Source: Ceratorhiza oryzae-sativae (Eukaryota; Basidiomycota; Agaricomycetes; Cantharellales; Ceratobasidiaceae). From it: a stretch of 64,000 nt of DNA. A program made the position numbers and the translations under genes. Shown piece by piece: positions 33,382 to 42,622 of the stretch. A model generated the notes under the pieces. That model ran no database searches. It was not told where the DNA came from and was given only the letters and a program-made list of their open reading frames with translations. Each line of letters begins with the position of its first letter. The stretch's first letter is position 1. Location: the NCBI GenBank assembly GCA_030998015.1, contig JARWMV010000237.1, positions 496,001-560,000 on the forward strand, written 5' to 3'.

Positions 33382-33758
33382 TGTCGACAACGACAAGTCA
33401 GGCAACGAGGAAAATAGTAAGAAGAGAAAAAGAACTTGTATTCGACGAGAGGTCAAGTTCTTGAGGAGTCCTCTGCAAACTTGACCTGGTTTATATACAT
33501 AGTACGAGCCACATCATAACAAACACATCCGTACAGTGAGTCATGACAGATAAGAGATAGAAGCAGTAGAAGCGACTGCGGAACTGCGGAATTTCACATC
33601 AGAGTTGAAATACATCTCGGTTACCGGTCCAGAACATTCCCTGAATCACATGACACAGATATACCATAAATGGCAAGTATGTTTTGAAGATGGTCTCCTA
33701 AAATGTAGTAAATCGAGAAAATATTGTAACATGGATGTATGCGTGTCAGTTCGTGACA
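33382..33758 (-). repeat. GyA3 3' LTR
   Basis: 377 bp, TGTCGACAACGAC...GTTCGTGACA on the plus strand, followed by the complement of the polypurine tract. About 20 differences from the 5' LTR. Confidence 0.93.
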
Positions 33759-36700
33759 CTTCCCCCCTTCAAGGCACGGGGGTCCTGGGGTGCCTTTGGG
33801 TGCGACTTGACATAGTCAGCGATGAGTTCTGGTGCGTTCACCAGGTCGTCATAGGTTAACCATTGTCGCTCGTCATAACCAAGCCACTTGACATAGTATT
33901 CGAAGACGTTAGATCTTTTGTTGTATCGTGACTTTATGATCTGTTCCACTTCGAACTCTTCTTCCCCTTCAGGAGTTACCACTGGTGGTGGTGGGGAAAC
34001 CTGACGGCCATAGGGGTCGTCTTTATATTTGGTCAGGAGCGAGACATGAAACACTGGGTGTATTTTCATGGTTATTGGTAGGTCCAATTTGTAGGCATGT
34101 GTGCTGTGTTGTGCTACCACCCTGAATGGTCCAACTCTTTTGTGGGCCAGTTTCCTGGAGGCCTGCTGTGTCCGTATATTTTTGGTATCAAGCCAGACTT
34201 TGTCTCCAACCTTAATAGCTTCAGGAGTCCGATGCTTCTGGTCGTAGTATTCCTTGATCCTCTGGTTTGCTATTTCCAGGGCTGCTTTAAGTTCATCATG
34301 GCCCTTTTGGAGCCATTCTGCATGGTTGTCTGCTAAAGGGAGTTCTGGTTCCTCCCTGTCCCCAACTGCTAGCCTTGGGTGGAAACCGTAGTTTGCAAAG
34401 AATGGTGATTTGCCCGTTGAGGCGTTAACACCATTATTGTAGGCAAATTCAGCTAATGGTAGGAGCGAGACCCAGTCGTCTTGTCTGTCTGATACATAGT
34501 GCCTGATGTACCCTTCCACTACTTGGTTGGCTCGTTCGGACTGGCCATCTGTCTGGGGGTGGTATGCTGTGGAGTAGGAGGGTTTTATATCCAGTCGTTT
34601 GTATAAGTGCCTTAAGAATTTGGATGTGAAGTTGGGGCCACGGTCTGAGATTGTTTTCCGTGGTAACCCATGGAGTTTCCATACATATGTTAGGAACAGG
34701 TTGGCGCAATCCATGGCACTGGCTTCTGATTGACATGGAATAAAGTGGACCATTTTTGTCAGGCGGTTGACGACTGTAAATATGGCATCAAATCCCTCTG
34801 ACAGGGGTAGCCCGGTGATCAGATCGTAGGTAATTTCCTCCCAAGGTTTTTCTGGTGCAGGTATTGGGTTTAAGAGCCCTGGGGGAACTTGGTTGCTGTG
34901 CTTGTTCCTGATGCACGACTCGCAGTGTGTGACATATTCGTTGACTGATTTTTTCATTGATAGCCACGTGTATTTGCGATTTAACAACTCATATGTTCTG
35001 AACTGTCCTGGGTGTCCTGCTGCTGGACTATCGTGACAGCTTTCAATGACCAGTTTGCGAAGTTCTTTGTTGTTTGGGATGTAGATTCTGCCCTTGTGTC
35101 GTAAGAGTCCTTCATCCCATTCCCAATCCTTGACCTTCTCATTGTCATCTAGGGCTTTTAGCACTTTTGACAGGTGCTCGTCCCCTGGGATAGCGTCCCT
35201 AATGAGTTGTTCCAGGTCATGGTCTGGTGTGATTGCTTGTAACCACAGAGATTTTAATTCCAAAAATTGGTTTTGTGCAAGCAGAGCTTGGCTCTCACCC
35301 CCCTCTTTAGGGATGTGCCTTGACAGCCTCGAGAGTATGTCTGCCCGGCCGTTCTTTGCCCCCTCAATGTATAGAATCTTGAATTCAAACCTGGACAGGA
35401 ACTCATGCCATCTTGTGACTCGGCCATTCAGTGGCCGGTTTGTCTTCCAGTATTCCAGATTCTTGTGGTCGCAAACAATGTTTACCGGGTGCTCAGCCCC
35501 TTCTAGTAGGTGACGCCAGTGTTTGAGGGCTTTTATAATTGCCAGCATTTCTTTGTTGTAGATATCGTAGTTTCTTTCTGCTGGGACCATTGCTTTGGAA
35601 TAGTAGGAGATTGGGTGAAGCATTCTGTCTTCTCCATATTGCAATAGAACAGCACCTGTGGCATAGCCTGAGGCGTCTGTTTCTAAGATAAACGGTTTGC
35701 TGGGTTCTGGCTGAATTAAGAGGGGTGCTTCTTTCAGTTTCTGTTTTAGCAGATTCCATGCCCAATCCCTTTCTTCTGTCCATTCCCACTTGGTGTCTTT
35801 TTTGACAAGTTCGTAGAGGCATTTTGTGATTTTTGAGAAGTCTTTTATGAAGTGCCTTAACCAGTTTGCAAACCCCAACCCTTCCAGGACTTCAGTTGGG
35901 TTTGTAGGGGTTGGCCATTCAACAGCCTTTTCAACCTTGGCTGGGTCTACTTTAATCCCTTGGGGGGTTACTACTATTCCCAGGTAGTCCACCTCAGTGA
36001 CGTCAAAAGCGCATTTCTCCAGGGCGCAGTATAGACCGGCCTTTTGAAGCCGGCGCAGGACTTCTCTGACATGTTCATCGTGTTCTTCCTGGTTCTTTGA
36101 AAATACTAATATGTCGTCCATGTAAATTACAACATAAATGCCTTCAATGTCCTGGAATTCTTCTCGGATCATGGCCATGAAGGTTCCTGGTGCATTCTTT
36201 TGACCAAATTGCATGACCAGGGGCTCATACAGCCCGTATTTGGTCTTGAAAGCGGCCTTCCATTCATCTCCTTCCCGAATTCGTATGAGGTTGAAACCCC
36301 ACTTTAGGTCAAACTTGGTGAATATCTTTGCCCCCCGCAGAGTTTCCACAATATCATTGATGTGTGGGAGCGGGTACACATTGGAGACAGTCATTTCGTT
36401 TAGCCGCCAGTAGTCGATGCACATGCACAGCTTTCCATTCTTCTTTTTAACAAATATGACTGGAGATGCCATTGGTGACCTTGAGGGTCTGATATGCCCT
36501 GCTTTCAGTTGATGATCCAAGGTTTTGCGCAATTCTGCATCTTCCTTGACACCCACACTATATATGGGACCGTGCCTTGGCTTGGCATCCGGCTTTAAAT
36601 CTATTTCCATATCCCACTTCCTATGGGGTGGTAGTGGCTGGACGTTGTCTTCTTCAGCAAATATTTTCTGGAATTCTTTATATTTTGTTGGGAGGGAGTC

Positions 36701-37276
36701 TAGGGAGTCCAGCTGAAGCTCCTTAGGTTCATTTGCACGCACATGCAAGGGTTTTGTGATACAATGCTTCAGGCATATTGGCGAGTTGAACTTCATATCT
36801 TTTCCATCCCAATCAATGTTGGGGTTATGGAATTTGAGCCATGACATGCCCAGGACTAGATCATTTTTGCCGACGTTCACAACATAGGCACTGAGGATTT
36901 CTCGGTGCTCTTGAATGCACAGCTCGAAGGTGCAGTAGTGAGTTACAGACCCAGAGTCTATCTCCCTTCCATCGATTACCCTCAGTTTCTTGGGTGTTTT
37001 TAGGGCAACGGTAGGAATACGGTATTGTTTAACCAAATTTTCATGTATAAATACTGACGTGGCCCCTGAGTCGATCATGGCCCATCCGTTGAATTTTTTC
37101 ATGTTATATGCAGACTTGTGTTCAGGGGTTATGCGCAGAGGGAATGCATGAAAGAAAAACTGCAGTTGTGATTGGTTTCCTAACGACATACATTCCATTT
37201 CCATATTCTTATTTTCATTATGCGCATTTTGTAACATAGCGCCCAAGACCGCCCCCCTGGCACAGTTTGAGCTCAT
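33746..37276 (-). CDS. GyA3 pol polyprotein
   Basis: 1176 residues, no stops. Domains in order: aspartic protease (AMIDSGATSVFIHE, about residue 55); reverse transcriptase (KKKNGKLCMCIDYWRLN to YMDDILVFS); RNase H (LETDASGYATGAVL); the integrase HHCC zinc region (ending CESCIRNKH); the integrase core with Asp in ITYDLITGLP, Asp in SDRGPNF and Glu in GQSERANQ; then a chromodomain (EYYVKWLGYDERQWLTY), which in related elements guides integration to marked chromatin. The ATG overlaps the gag stop as ATGA (37273-37276), pol being in the -1 phase. The last residues are encoded by the polypurine tract and the first 13 bp of the 3' LTR. Confidence 0.95.
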   Translation of the reverse strand: MSSNCARGAVLGAMLQNAHNENKNMEMECMSLGNQSQLQFFFHAFPLRITPEHKSAYNMKKFNGWAMIDSGATSVFIHENLVKQYRIPTVALKTPKKLRVIDGREIDSGSVTHYCTFELCIQEHREILSAYVVNVGKNDLVLGMSWLKFHNPNIDWDGKDMKFNSPICLKHCITKPLHVRANEPKELQLDSLDSLPTKYKEFQKIFAEEDNVQPLPPHRKWDMEIDLKPDAKPRHGPIYSVGVKEDAELRKTLDHQLKAGHIRPSRSPMASPVIFVKKKNGKLCMCIDYWRLNEMTVSNVYPLPHINDIVETLRGAKIFTKFDLKWGFNLIRIREGDEWKAAFKTKYGLYEPLVMQFGQKNAPGTFMAMIREEFQDIEGIYVVIYMDDILVFSKNQEEHDEHVREVLRRLQKAGLYCALEKCAFDVTEVDYLGIVVTPQGIKVDPAKVEKAVEWPTPTNPTEVLEGLGFANWLRHFIKDFSKITKCLYELVKKDTKWEWTEERDWAWNLLKQKLKEAPLLIQPEPSKPFILETDASGYATGAVLLQYGEDRMLHPISYYSKAMVPAERNYDIYNKEMLAIIKALKHWRHLLEGAEHPVNIVCDHKNLEYWKTNRPLNGRVTRWHEFLSRFEFKILYIEGAKNGRADILSRLSRHIPKEGGESQALLAQNQFLELKSLWLQAITPDHDLEQLIRDAIPGDEHLSKVLKALDDNEKVKDWEWDEGLLRHKGRIYIPNNKELRKLVIESCHDSPAAGHPGQFRTYELLNRKYTWLSMKKSVNEYVTHCESCIRNKHSNQVPPGLLNPIPAPEKPWEEITYDLITGLPLSEGFDAIFTVVNRLTKMVHFIPCQSEASAMDCANLFLTYVWKLHGLPRKTISDRGPNFTSKFLRHLYKRLDIKPSYSTAYHPQTDGQSERANQVVEGYIRHYVSDRQDDWVSLLPLAEFAYNNGVNASTGKSPFFANYGFHPRLAVGDREEPELPLADNHAEWLQKGHDELKAALEIANQRIKEYYDQKHRTPEAIKVGDKVWLDTKNIRTQQASRKLAHKRVGPFRVVAQHSTHAYKLDLPITMKIHPVFHVSLLTKYKDDPYGRQVSPPPPVVTPEGEEEFEVEQIIKSRYNKRSNVFEYYVKWLGYDERQWLTYDDLVNAPELIADYVKSHPKAPQDPRALKGGSVTN

Positions 37277-38664
37277 TCTTTTACCGACTCATCGTCGGTT
37301 GTTTCTACATCCTCAACCACTGCCTCGTATCCTGACATCTTAGCTGAGGGGCATTTGGCTGCAATATGACCCCGTCCTCCACAGTTATAGCAGGTATTCG
37401 TCCCCTTTCCTTTTCCTGCGCTTTCCAGATCCATTGTGTCTGGATCCTTTGCCTTTGGGGCCGCCGGCGGATGGTTATCCTTCTTTATGTCCTTGAAGGA
37501 TTCTTGTACGTTGGCATTACTGCCATCGTAACGAACGGTTGGAACCGTGAAGCCCTTTGCATTGGGGCCAATGGCTACAATTTGACCTTTTACAGCCCTG
37601 CCATCCTTAATCTTGTATATGCGTTCCCCATTCTTGAACTTCTCTTTTTGGGGAGCGCTTTGGGGGTTATTTGTGGGCCTGCTAGTCAAAGCATTGTTGC
37701 TGCTGGACTTATTACCCCCATGAGATGTCCTCTTGCTACCGAAGGAAATGAGGTGGCGGTCAATTTCAAGGGCCCGCTGTGTGAGCTGGGCAAATGTTTT
37801 TGTGCGGGGATCATAGTTTTGGGCCACCATGCTATCCGTTATGTCTGACGACAGGCCATCATAGAACTGATCACGCATGGCAGCATCGTTGTAGTTGAGG
37901 CCTGTGGAATATAAGTTGAATAGGGTGAGGTAGTCCTGAACCGTCTTGGATTGTTTCAACTTCCGCCACTTGTCACGGTTATTTTCGGTGCGGTTCAGAT
38001 CTCCGTATCGGGTAGTAAATTCTTGCCAGAATAAATTGGCATCGTGGAGCCAGGGGATCGCAGTTCCAGGGTTGAGAATTTCGAATTCTTCATATGAGTT
38101 AACCCATTCAGCTGCTGACCCTTCAAGATAAGAGGTGATGAAGGCGACCACTTGGTCGGCCGAGTGTCCACTCATGTTTGTATTGATATATCGGGCACAG
38201 GCGATTCTGAATGAGATGGCGTCTTCCCGTTTGGTGCCATCAAATTTTTGAGGGGCAGCCATCTTAACCTTTGCAGTCAATCCTCCAGAGGGAGCAGGTG
38301 CTGCTGGTTGTGGTTGGACTGTACCAGTGGGAGCTAGTACTTGAGCAGCGCCTGAGCCACCCATGGTGGTATTGATTTGCGCTTCAATGCGCGTGATAGT
38401 AGTTTGGAGAATGGCTAACATTCCCACTAAGTTGTTGACATTGGTGGCTAGTCCAGCCACGTCTGCATCTATTTTCTTCTGATTCGTGGTAAGCTTGGCC
38501 TCGAGTGAATCTGTGTAGGTTTTATTATTGTGTTCGACATCCCCAATATCATTTTGGAGATTATTGGTTTGCTCTCGCAATTCGTCCATTGATCGAAGCA
38601 TATAGATAACCTTATCTTCATCAGACATATTCGCCCAAGCAGGGGCAGGAGGTTGTGACGCCAT
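37273..38664 (-). CDS. GyA3 gag
   Basis: 463 residues. The N-terminal half is helical with likely coiled coil (about residues 15-105), then a Pro/Ala-rich linker. The retrotransposon gag core follows (AAPQKFDGTKREDAISF, PWLHDANLFWQEF, KQSKTVQDYLTLFNLYSTGL). One CCHC knuckle (CYNCGGRGHIAAKC, about residues 425-438) lies near an acidic C-terminus. Forms the particle shell and binds RNA. The stop is part of the ATGA overlap with pol. Confidence 0.93.
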   Translation of the reverse strand: MASQPPAPAWANMSDEDKVIYMLRSMDELREQTNNLQNDIGDVEHNNKTYTDSLEAKLTTNQKKIDADVAGLATNVNNLVGMLAILQTTITRIEAQINTTMGGSGAAQVLAPTGTVQPQPAAPAPSGGLTAKVKMAAPQKFDGTKREDAISFRIACARYINTNMSGHSADQVVAFITSYLEGSAAEWVNSYEEFEILNPGTAIPWLHDANLFWQEFTTRYGDLNRTENNRDKWRKLKQSKTVQDYLTLFNLYSTGLNYNDAAMRDQFYDGLSSDITDSMVAQNYDPRTKTFAQLTQRALEIDRHLISFGSKRTSHGGNKSSSNNALTSRPTNNPQSAPQKEKFKNGERIYKIKDGRAVKGQIVAIGPNAKGFTVPTVRYDGSNANVQESFKDIKKDNHPPAAPKAKDPDTMDLESAGKGKGTNTCYNCGGRGHIAAKCPSAKMSGYEAVVEDVETTDDESVKE

Positions 38665-38687
38665 TTCAGAGAAGGTTTGATAGAATT

Positions 38688-38966
38688 TTAAAGGCGACGG
38701 AGACGGTAAGGAAGTACAGGGAATTGGGAATTGTTTTGGTAATATAGGATTTCTTTCCCCTGCACGAGTCTATAAATTTCAAAGTTTCTGATCCCCACAA
38801 ACCTTAGCCAGGTATCATCCAAGTCCCAACTTTTGGTGTCTTGGCAACGGTATGGGCACTCCACCCTCTTCAATTTAGTTTGATCCCGCAGGAGTGTCTC
38901 CTTGGGGAGGATTGGCTTGGGCTGCTGGAAAGGATGTTTCTTCCTGAATTGGCGAGCCTGTGCCAC
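38688..38966 (-). CDS. GyA family leader frame 3 (conserved, unknown)
   Basis: 92 residues ending PVLPYRLRRL, just 23 bp before gag. The same frame is open in GyA4 (47307-47585) with about 90% identity, and its end is recognisable in the diverged GyA1 (FEIT...QDFPVLAH). A CPYRC/CPYCC motif (CPYxCQDTKSWDLD) is in the middle. It may be an exon of a longer spliced or frameshifted protein because its start is not conserved. No known family recognised. Confidence 0.5.
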   Translation of the reverse strand: MAQARQFRKKHPFQQPKPILPKETLLRDQTKLKRVECPYRCQDTKSWDLDDTWLRFVGIRNFEIYRLVQGKEILYYQNNSQFPVLPYRLRRL

Positions 38967-39042
38967 TTAGAAAGGTGGGGTGAGGAAGGTCTGACGGCGT
39001 TGAGAAGACAGGGAAGGCGTACTTGTGGGGTTCAACTGTTTC

Positions 39043-39414
39043 TCAGACTATAGCTTCTAGTCTGAGATGGTCTTGGAGGAGGGATAGGTAGTCCTCCTGG
39101 TGTTCGCGCAAATGCTCGGTTAAGTATGCGCAACAGGCCTCGGCTTCGTGAAGTTTTTCACAGGTTTCTTCGTACTTATTCCAGTAATAACAGTACCTGT
39201 CTTGGAAGTTTTCGATAGTGTTTAACAGGTGACGAAGAAGCTGTTGACCGAGGTTCTCCAGCTTATAGCTGGTTGCAAGGGATGGTGTAGTAATAAAGGA
39301 ACTTGTCCTTCTTAGGACAATAAGGGCAGCATGCTGGGAAGGTGGCTCCGTTTGCCTGATGGCAAATTTTGCACTCAGGGGCACCTGGCTTGGTGACAAA
39401 GGCTTGTTGGGCAT
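39043..39414 (-). CDS. GyA family leader frame 2 (helical, unknown)
   Basis: Up to 123 residues. The first part overlaps leader frame 1 and may not be coding. From SYKLENLGQQLLRHLL onward it is strongly helical, probably coiled coil (ENFQDRYCYYWNKYEETCEK), ending LRLEAIV. GyA4 has the same frame (46859-47230). In both copies a TGA follows, after which the frame stays open for about 55 codons (FPVFSTPSD, LSGTG.PIQEE). GyA1 retains LSGTSSPAPEPE in that place, so the stretch after the TGA looks coding too. Confidence 0.5.
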   Translation of the reverse strand: MPNKPLSPSQVPLSAKFAIRQTEPPSQHAALIVLRRTSSFITTPSLATSYKLENLGQQLLRHLLNTIENFQDRYCYYWNKYEETCEKLHEAEACCAYLTEHLREHQEDYLSLLQDHLRLEAIV

Positions 39415-39658
39415 GTCCGACTCTTTGGGGGTGGACTTTGATGATTACTACTCGGTTGAAATCGATGTGCCCAGCTTCTTCAAGGATACTTTCAACTGAG
39501 TTAAGGGTGAAGCAGTGGATCGACAGGTGTCCAAACCACCCACACTGACGGCAGCGCTGGTCTTCTGTAAAAGGTTGTGCCACTTGAGGGCCGTACGTTC
39601 TGTCAGAGACATACTTTGAGCAAGAGCAAGATAAAAGGAAAAATAGACCCTTTCCCAA
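39263..39658 (-). CDS. GyA family leader frame 1: CCHC and Cys-pair zinc motifs
   Basis: 131 residues. Contains a CX2CX4HX4C knuckle (CRQCGWFGHLSIHC) and, after about 55 residues, CKIC with CPYC about 17 residues later (C-X2-C...C-X2-C). GyA4 has the same protein with one CGA-to-TGA stop. GyA1, though diverged, keeps GAPECHICH...NQATFPAH.CPYCPK. Selection for protein seems likely. It lies between the 5' LTR and gag, where most gypsy elements have only an untranslated leader. Function unknown; nucleic-acid binding is an inference from the knuckle. Confidence 0.6.
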   Translation of the reverse strand: MGKGLFFLLSCSCSKYVSDRTYGPQVAQPFTEDQRCRQCGWFGHLSIHCFTLNSVESILEEAGHIDFNRVVIIKVHPQRVGHAQQAFVTKPGAPECKICHQANGATFPACCPYCPKKDKFLYYYTIPCNQL

Positions 39659-39952
39659 GTCTATTGGAATAGGAAGGTGACCTCCGTTGCTCAGCTACTT
39701 AAGGGCAATGAGCAACCCCACCTCTTGTCAACGAAAGAGATTAGAGAACCAAAGCTTGTTACGACGTGTGAGGGACCTGGCTATGCAAGGTTTCACAGAG
39801 GCGTGTATAGGGCAACGATATCTCATGGCTGTGGATAGGTGGAGTAGGATTTGGGGAAGGCAACGAGGAGTTATCTCAAGACGATGCCAATGGTGTTCCA
39901 GACGTATCCCAGACAACACTGAGACTTACGAATTGTCAAGAACTTGACCTGA

Positions 39953-40327
39953 TGTCAACGACGACAAGTCAGGTGACAAGGAAAATAGTAAGAAAACAAA
40001 AGAACTTGTATTCGATGAGAGGTCAAGTTCTTGAGGAGTCCTCTGCGAACTTGACCTGGTTTATATACATGGTACGAGCCGCATCATAGCAAACAAGTCC
40101 GTACAGTGAGTCATGCAGATAAGAGATAGAAGCAGTAGAAGCGACTGCAGAACTGCGGAATTTCACATCAGAGTTGAAATACATCTCGGTTACCGGTCCG
40201 GAACATTCCCTGAGTCACATGACACAGATATACCATAAAAGGCAAGTATGTTTTGAAGATGGTCTCATAAAATGTAGTAAATTGAGAAAATATTATAGAG
40301 TGGATGTATGCATGTCAGTTCATGACA
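39953..40327 (-). repeat. GyA3 5' LTR
   Basis: 375 bp. The primer-binding site is at 39937-39950 (AGGTCAAGTTCTTG in element sense), complementary to the LTR motif CAAGAACTTGACCT. It is about 99% identical to the GyA4 5' LTR, closer than to its own 3' LTR. Confidence 0.93.
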
Positions 40328-40332
40328 ATCTG

Positions 40333-41300
40333 CAAGACCAATATGTAAGGGAGGCAAGTGCTTCAGAGATACTCTTGCACCATACAACTCACAGGACTAT
40401 ACAATGGATGTATGCCAGTAGATGTCTCATATAAGGAAACTATTGGCAATTACAATAGTAGAACCAGGAACAGAACTCACACCCATTGTACCTTTAACTA
40501 GGCTCATGACAGCTACTTGTTACATATACTTGTTACTCCCAGCCACTGACTATGCAGTAGTCCTCACTATTAATTACATCCCTACACAACCAACACAAAC
40601 ACATATATTTAACAGTTTGTGTTGAGCCAATAGTGGATCCCCTAACAACATGGCAATGATTGGTTGGTTTATTGTGTCTTCAAGTATTTTGTTATACAAG
40701 TCCTGGCTAGGACTGGGCACATTGTCAATATATTCCAAAAAATCACACAGTTTGATCTGGTAGTAGGTGAAGCAAGCTTGATCAATAGGCCTAGAATATC
40801 TGGGTTGGCTTTTAAAGTGGGGCCCTTGCCAGAAGCCTGACCTGTTTGAAATACCCTCTTGATTATTCTGAGGCCTCCTCAAAGCTGTTGTATATAAAGT
40901 GATCTAGATAAGCTGTACCCACCTCATAGAGGATTTCATGTTGTAAGTCATGTATTCCATTAGATCCAGTGAATTTGCTGGATTTTGTTAGCATTTGGTC
41001 AATTGATGGGTGGGGATCAGTGATGCTGTGGAAGGCCTTGAACTTGACTTGTGTCATGCAACCCAAGCTCAGATAGGTGCTTGCACCCAGCCTTTCATGG
41101 GCCAGTGTGAGAAGCTGGGCAGCTTGGCTGAAGGGGTTGGTTGCTTCATCCAAGCCATCCATATCACTATATTTTTCAAAACACTTGACTAGTTTATTGG
41201 CTTTCTCAAGCATTCTGATGTACTCATCAGGGTGAATTTCAGCAAGCAGATCCAACTCAAAGATGGAGAAGTTGTCTACAGATGAACTATCACCCAAAAT
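40333..41300 (-). pseudogene. Unknown protein remnant
   Basis: Minus-strand frames 40863-41306 (147 codons) and 40574-40882 (102 codons) follow each other with a -1/+1 change. The first reads like a globular helical protein (ELDLLAEIHPDEYIRMLEKA, SQAAQLLTLAHERLG, HDLQHEILYEVGTAYLDHF). The second has FWQGPHFKSQPRYSRP and KLCDFLEYIDNVP. I do not recognise the family. It is cut on the right by the LTR at 41301, so the start is lost. It could be a host gene fragment or an accessory part of a retroelement. Confidence 0.35.
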
Positions 41301-41598
41301 TGTCAAGACCTAATACTAATCTAAAGGGAGAACTTGATAATGCTCATGACAGGAGATCAAGTTCTTGGGGAGATTCCTTCAAACTTGACCCTCCTTACAT
41401 ATTCACAGACATATAGCCCTGTCTACACAGATGCAAACAACAATTGGCAAACAGAAATCAAACCATGACATGTCATTGTCTTACAAAGATTCCAAAATGT
41501 TTGTTTAGTCACATGACTGCTAAACTATAGTAATTTATATCAAGAAAAGTACAGAAAATAACAGAAAGATGTCCATAGTCATGCCAGGTTGTGAAACA
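41301..41598 (-). repeat. LTR of a GyA-like element (GyG), 3' copy
   Basis: 298 bp, TGTCAAGACC...GTTGTGAAACA, followed by ACCCCCTTT (complement of a polypurine tract). It contains GGGTCAAGTTTG and AAGAACTTGATCTCC, like GyA LTRs. No partner LTR found to the right. Confidence 0.75.
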
Positions 41599-41606
41599 AC
41601 CCCCTT

Positions 41607-42622
41607 TCAAAGGTCTGGATGGTGAATGGCTTTCTTGTTCTTTTTGTGGAAATCCTGGATCACTCCCTTGGCATTTTGCAAGTGCTCCCATGGTTCCCAT
41701 GTGTTGGACTCTGGCCTGTAGCCTACCCATTTGATCAGGTATTGGGCCTTGCCTTGGTGTCTTTGTGAATCTAGTACCAACTCAACCTCAAAAACTTCCT
41801 CCTCTTCCAGAGTTACCTTGGCAGGTGGTTGGGGTGGTTCTTGGCCATATGGGTCCTCCTTTTTCAGAGAGAGTAAGGAGATGTGAAATACCAGGTGCAC
41901 CTTGAGGGTATGGGGCAGCTTTAGTTTGAACATGTGGGAACCAATTTGGGCCTCTACTTTGTAAGGCCCTAATTTTTTGGCAGCAAGTTTGGGGGTGGGT
42001 TGTTCAGTGCAGATGCTGTACCCATCAGGCCATACTTTGTCCCCTACTTTAATCTCTTCCAGCATACAATGTTTGAGGTTGTAGTAATGCTTGATTTTGT
42101 CATTTGCCAGGGTAAGGGATGCCTGCAGTTCCTTTGTTCATTGCTGGAGCCAATTTGCCCTTTTGTCCATATTTGGATGTGGTCCCAGGGTCATTGAGGG
42201 AGCTCAATGGGGTTGAGGAGACTCAGAGGTACTTGATTACTATGCTTGTTCCTAATGCATGATTTGCAGTTTGATATGTAGGAGTTAACCAATTTCTTCA
42301 ACAATTTCCAATAATAATTTCAGTTGACCAGTTCCAAGGTCCTGAATTGTCCTGGATGTCCTGCAGCCATATTGTTGTGGTGTCTAGCTAGGATGTCTTT
42401 TCTGAGTGGTTCATGGTTTGGTACATAGATTTTGTTTTTGAATAGGAGTAGTCTGTTCCTCCATTCCCAGTATTTGACTTTTTCTTCTTGTCCCAGTGCT
42501 TTGATGATTGGTTTGAGGCAATCATCCCCATGATATGTCTGCAAATCTGGTCATTGATTGCTTCATCTGGCTCAATAGCATTGATAAATAAGGCTTCAGG
42601 AAGTATAGCCTGGCTCTCACCC
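41607..42622 (-). pseudogene. GyG pol remnant: integrase ends and chromodomain
   Basis: 41607-42065 encodes the integrase C-terminal region (IKVGDKVWPDG, FKLKLPHTLKVHLVFHISLL) and a chromodomain (YLIKWVGYRPESNTWEPWEH). 42200-42544 holds the HHCC zinc region (NMAAGHPGQFRTLELVN). The catalytic integrase core between them is deleted. The rest of pol is missing to the right of 42622. Confidence 0.75.

Larger units (their letters stand above)
33382..40327 (-). mobile_element. GyA3: Ty3/gypsy element with intact gag and pol
   Basis: 6946 bp with LTRs at 33382-33758 and 39953-40327 and the perfect duplication ATCTG (33377-33381, 40328-40332). Order in element sense: 5' LTR, leader of about 1.3 kb with accessory frames, gag, pol with chromodomain, polypurine tract AAGGGGGGAAG, 3' LTR. 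It is the only gypsy element here with both main frames open. The two LTRs differ by about 5%. Confidence 0.95.

Noticed and set aside
39687..39947. 86-codon plus-strand frame antisense to the GyA3 leader, with a counterpart at 46186-46518
   Set aside because: Opposite to the element sense and partly inside the LTR; explained by near-identity of the leaders.
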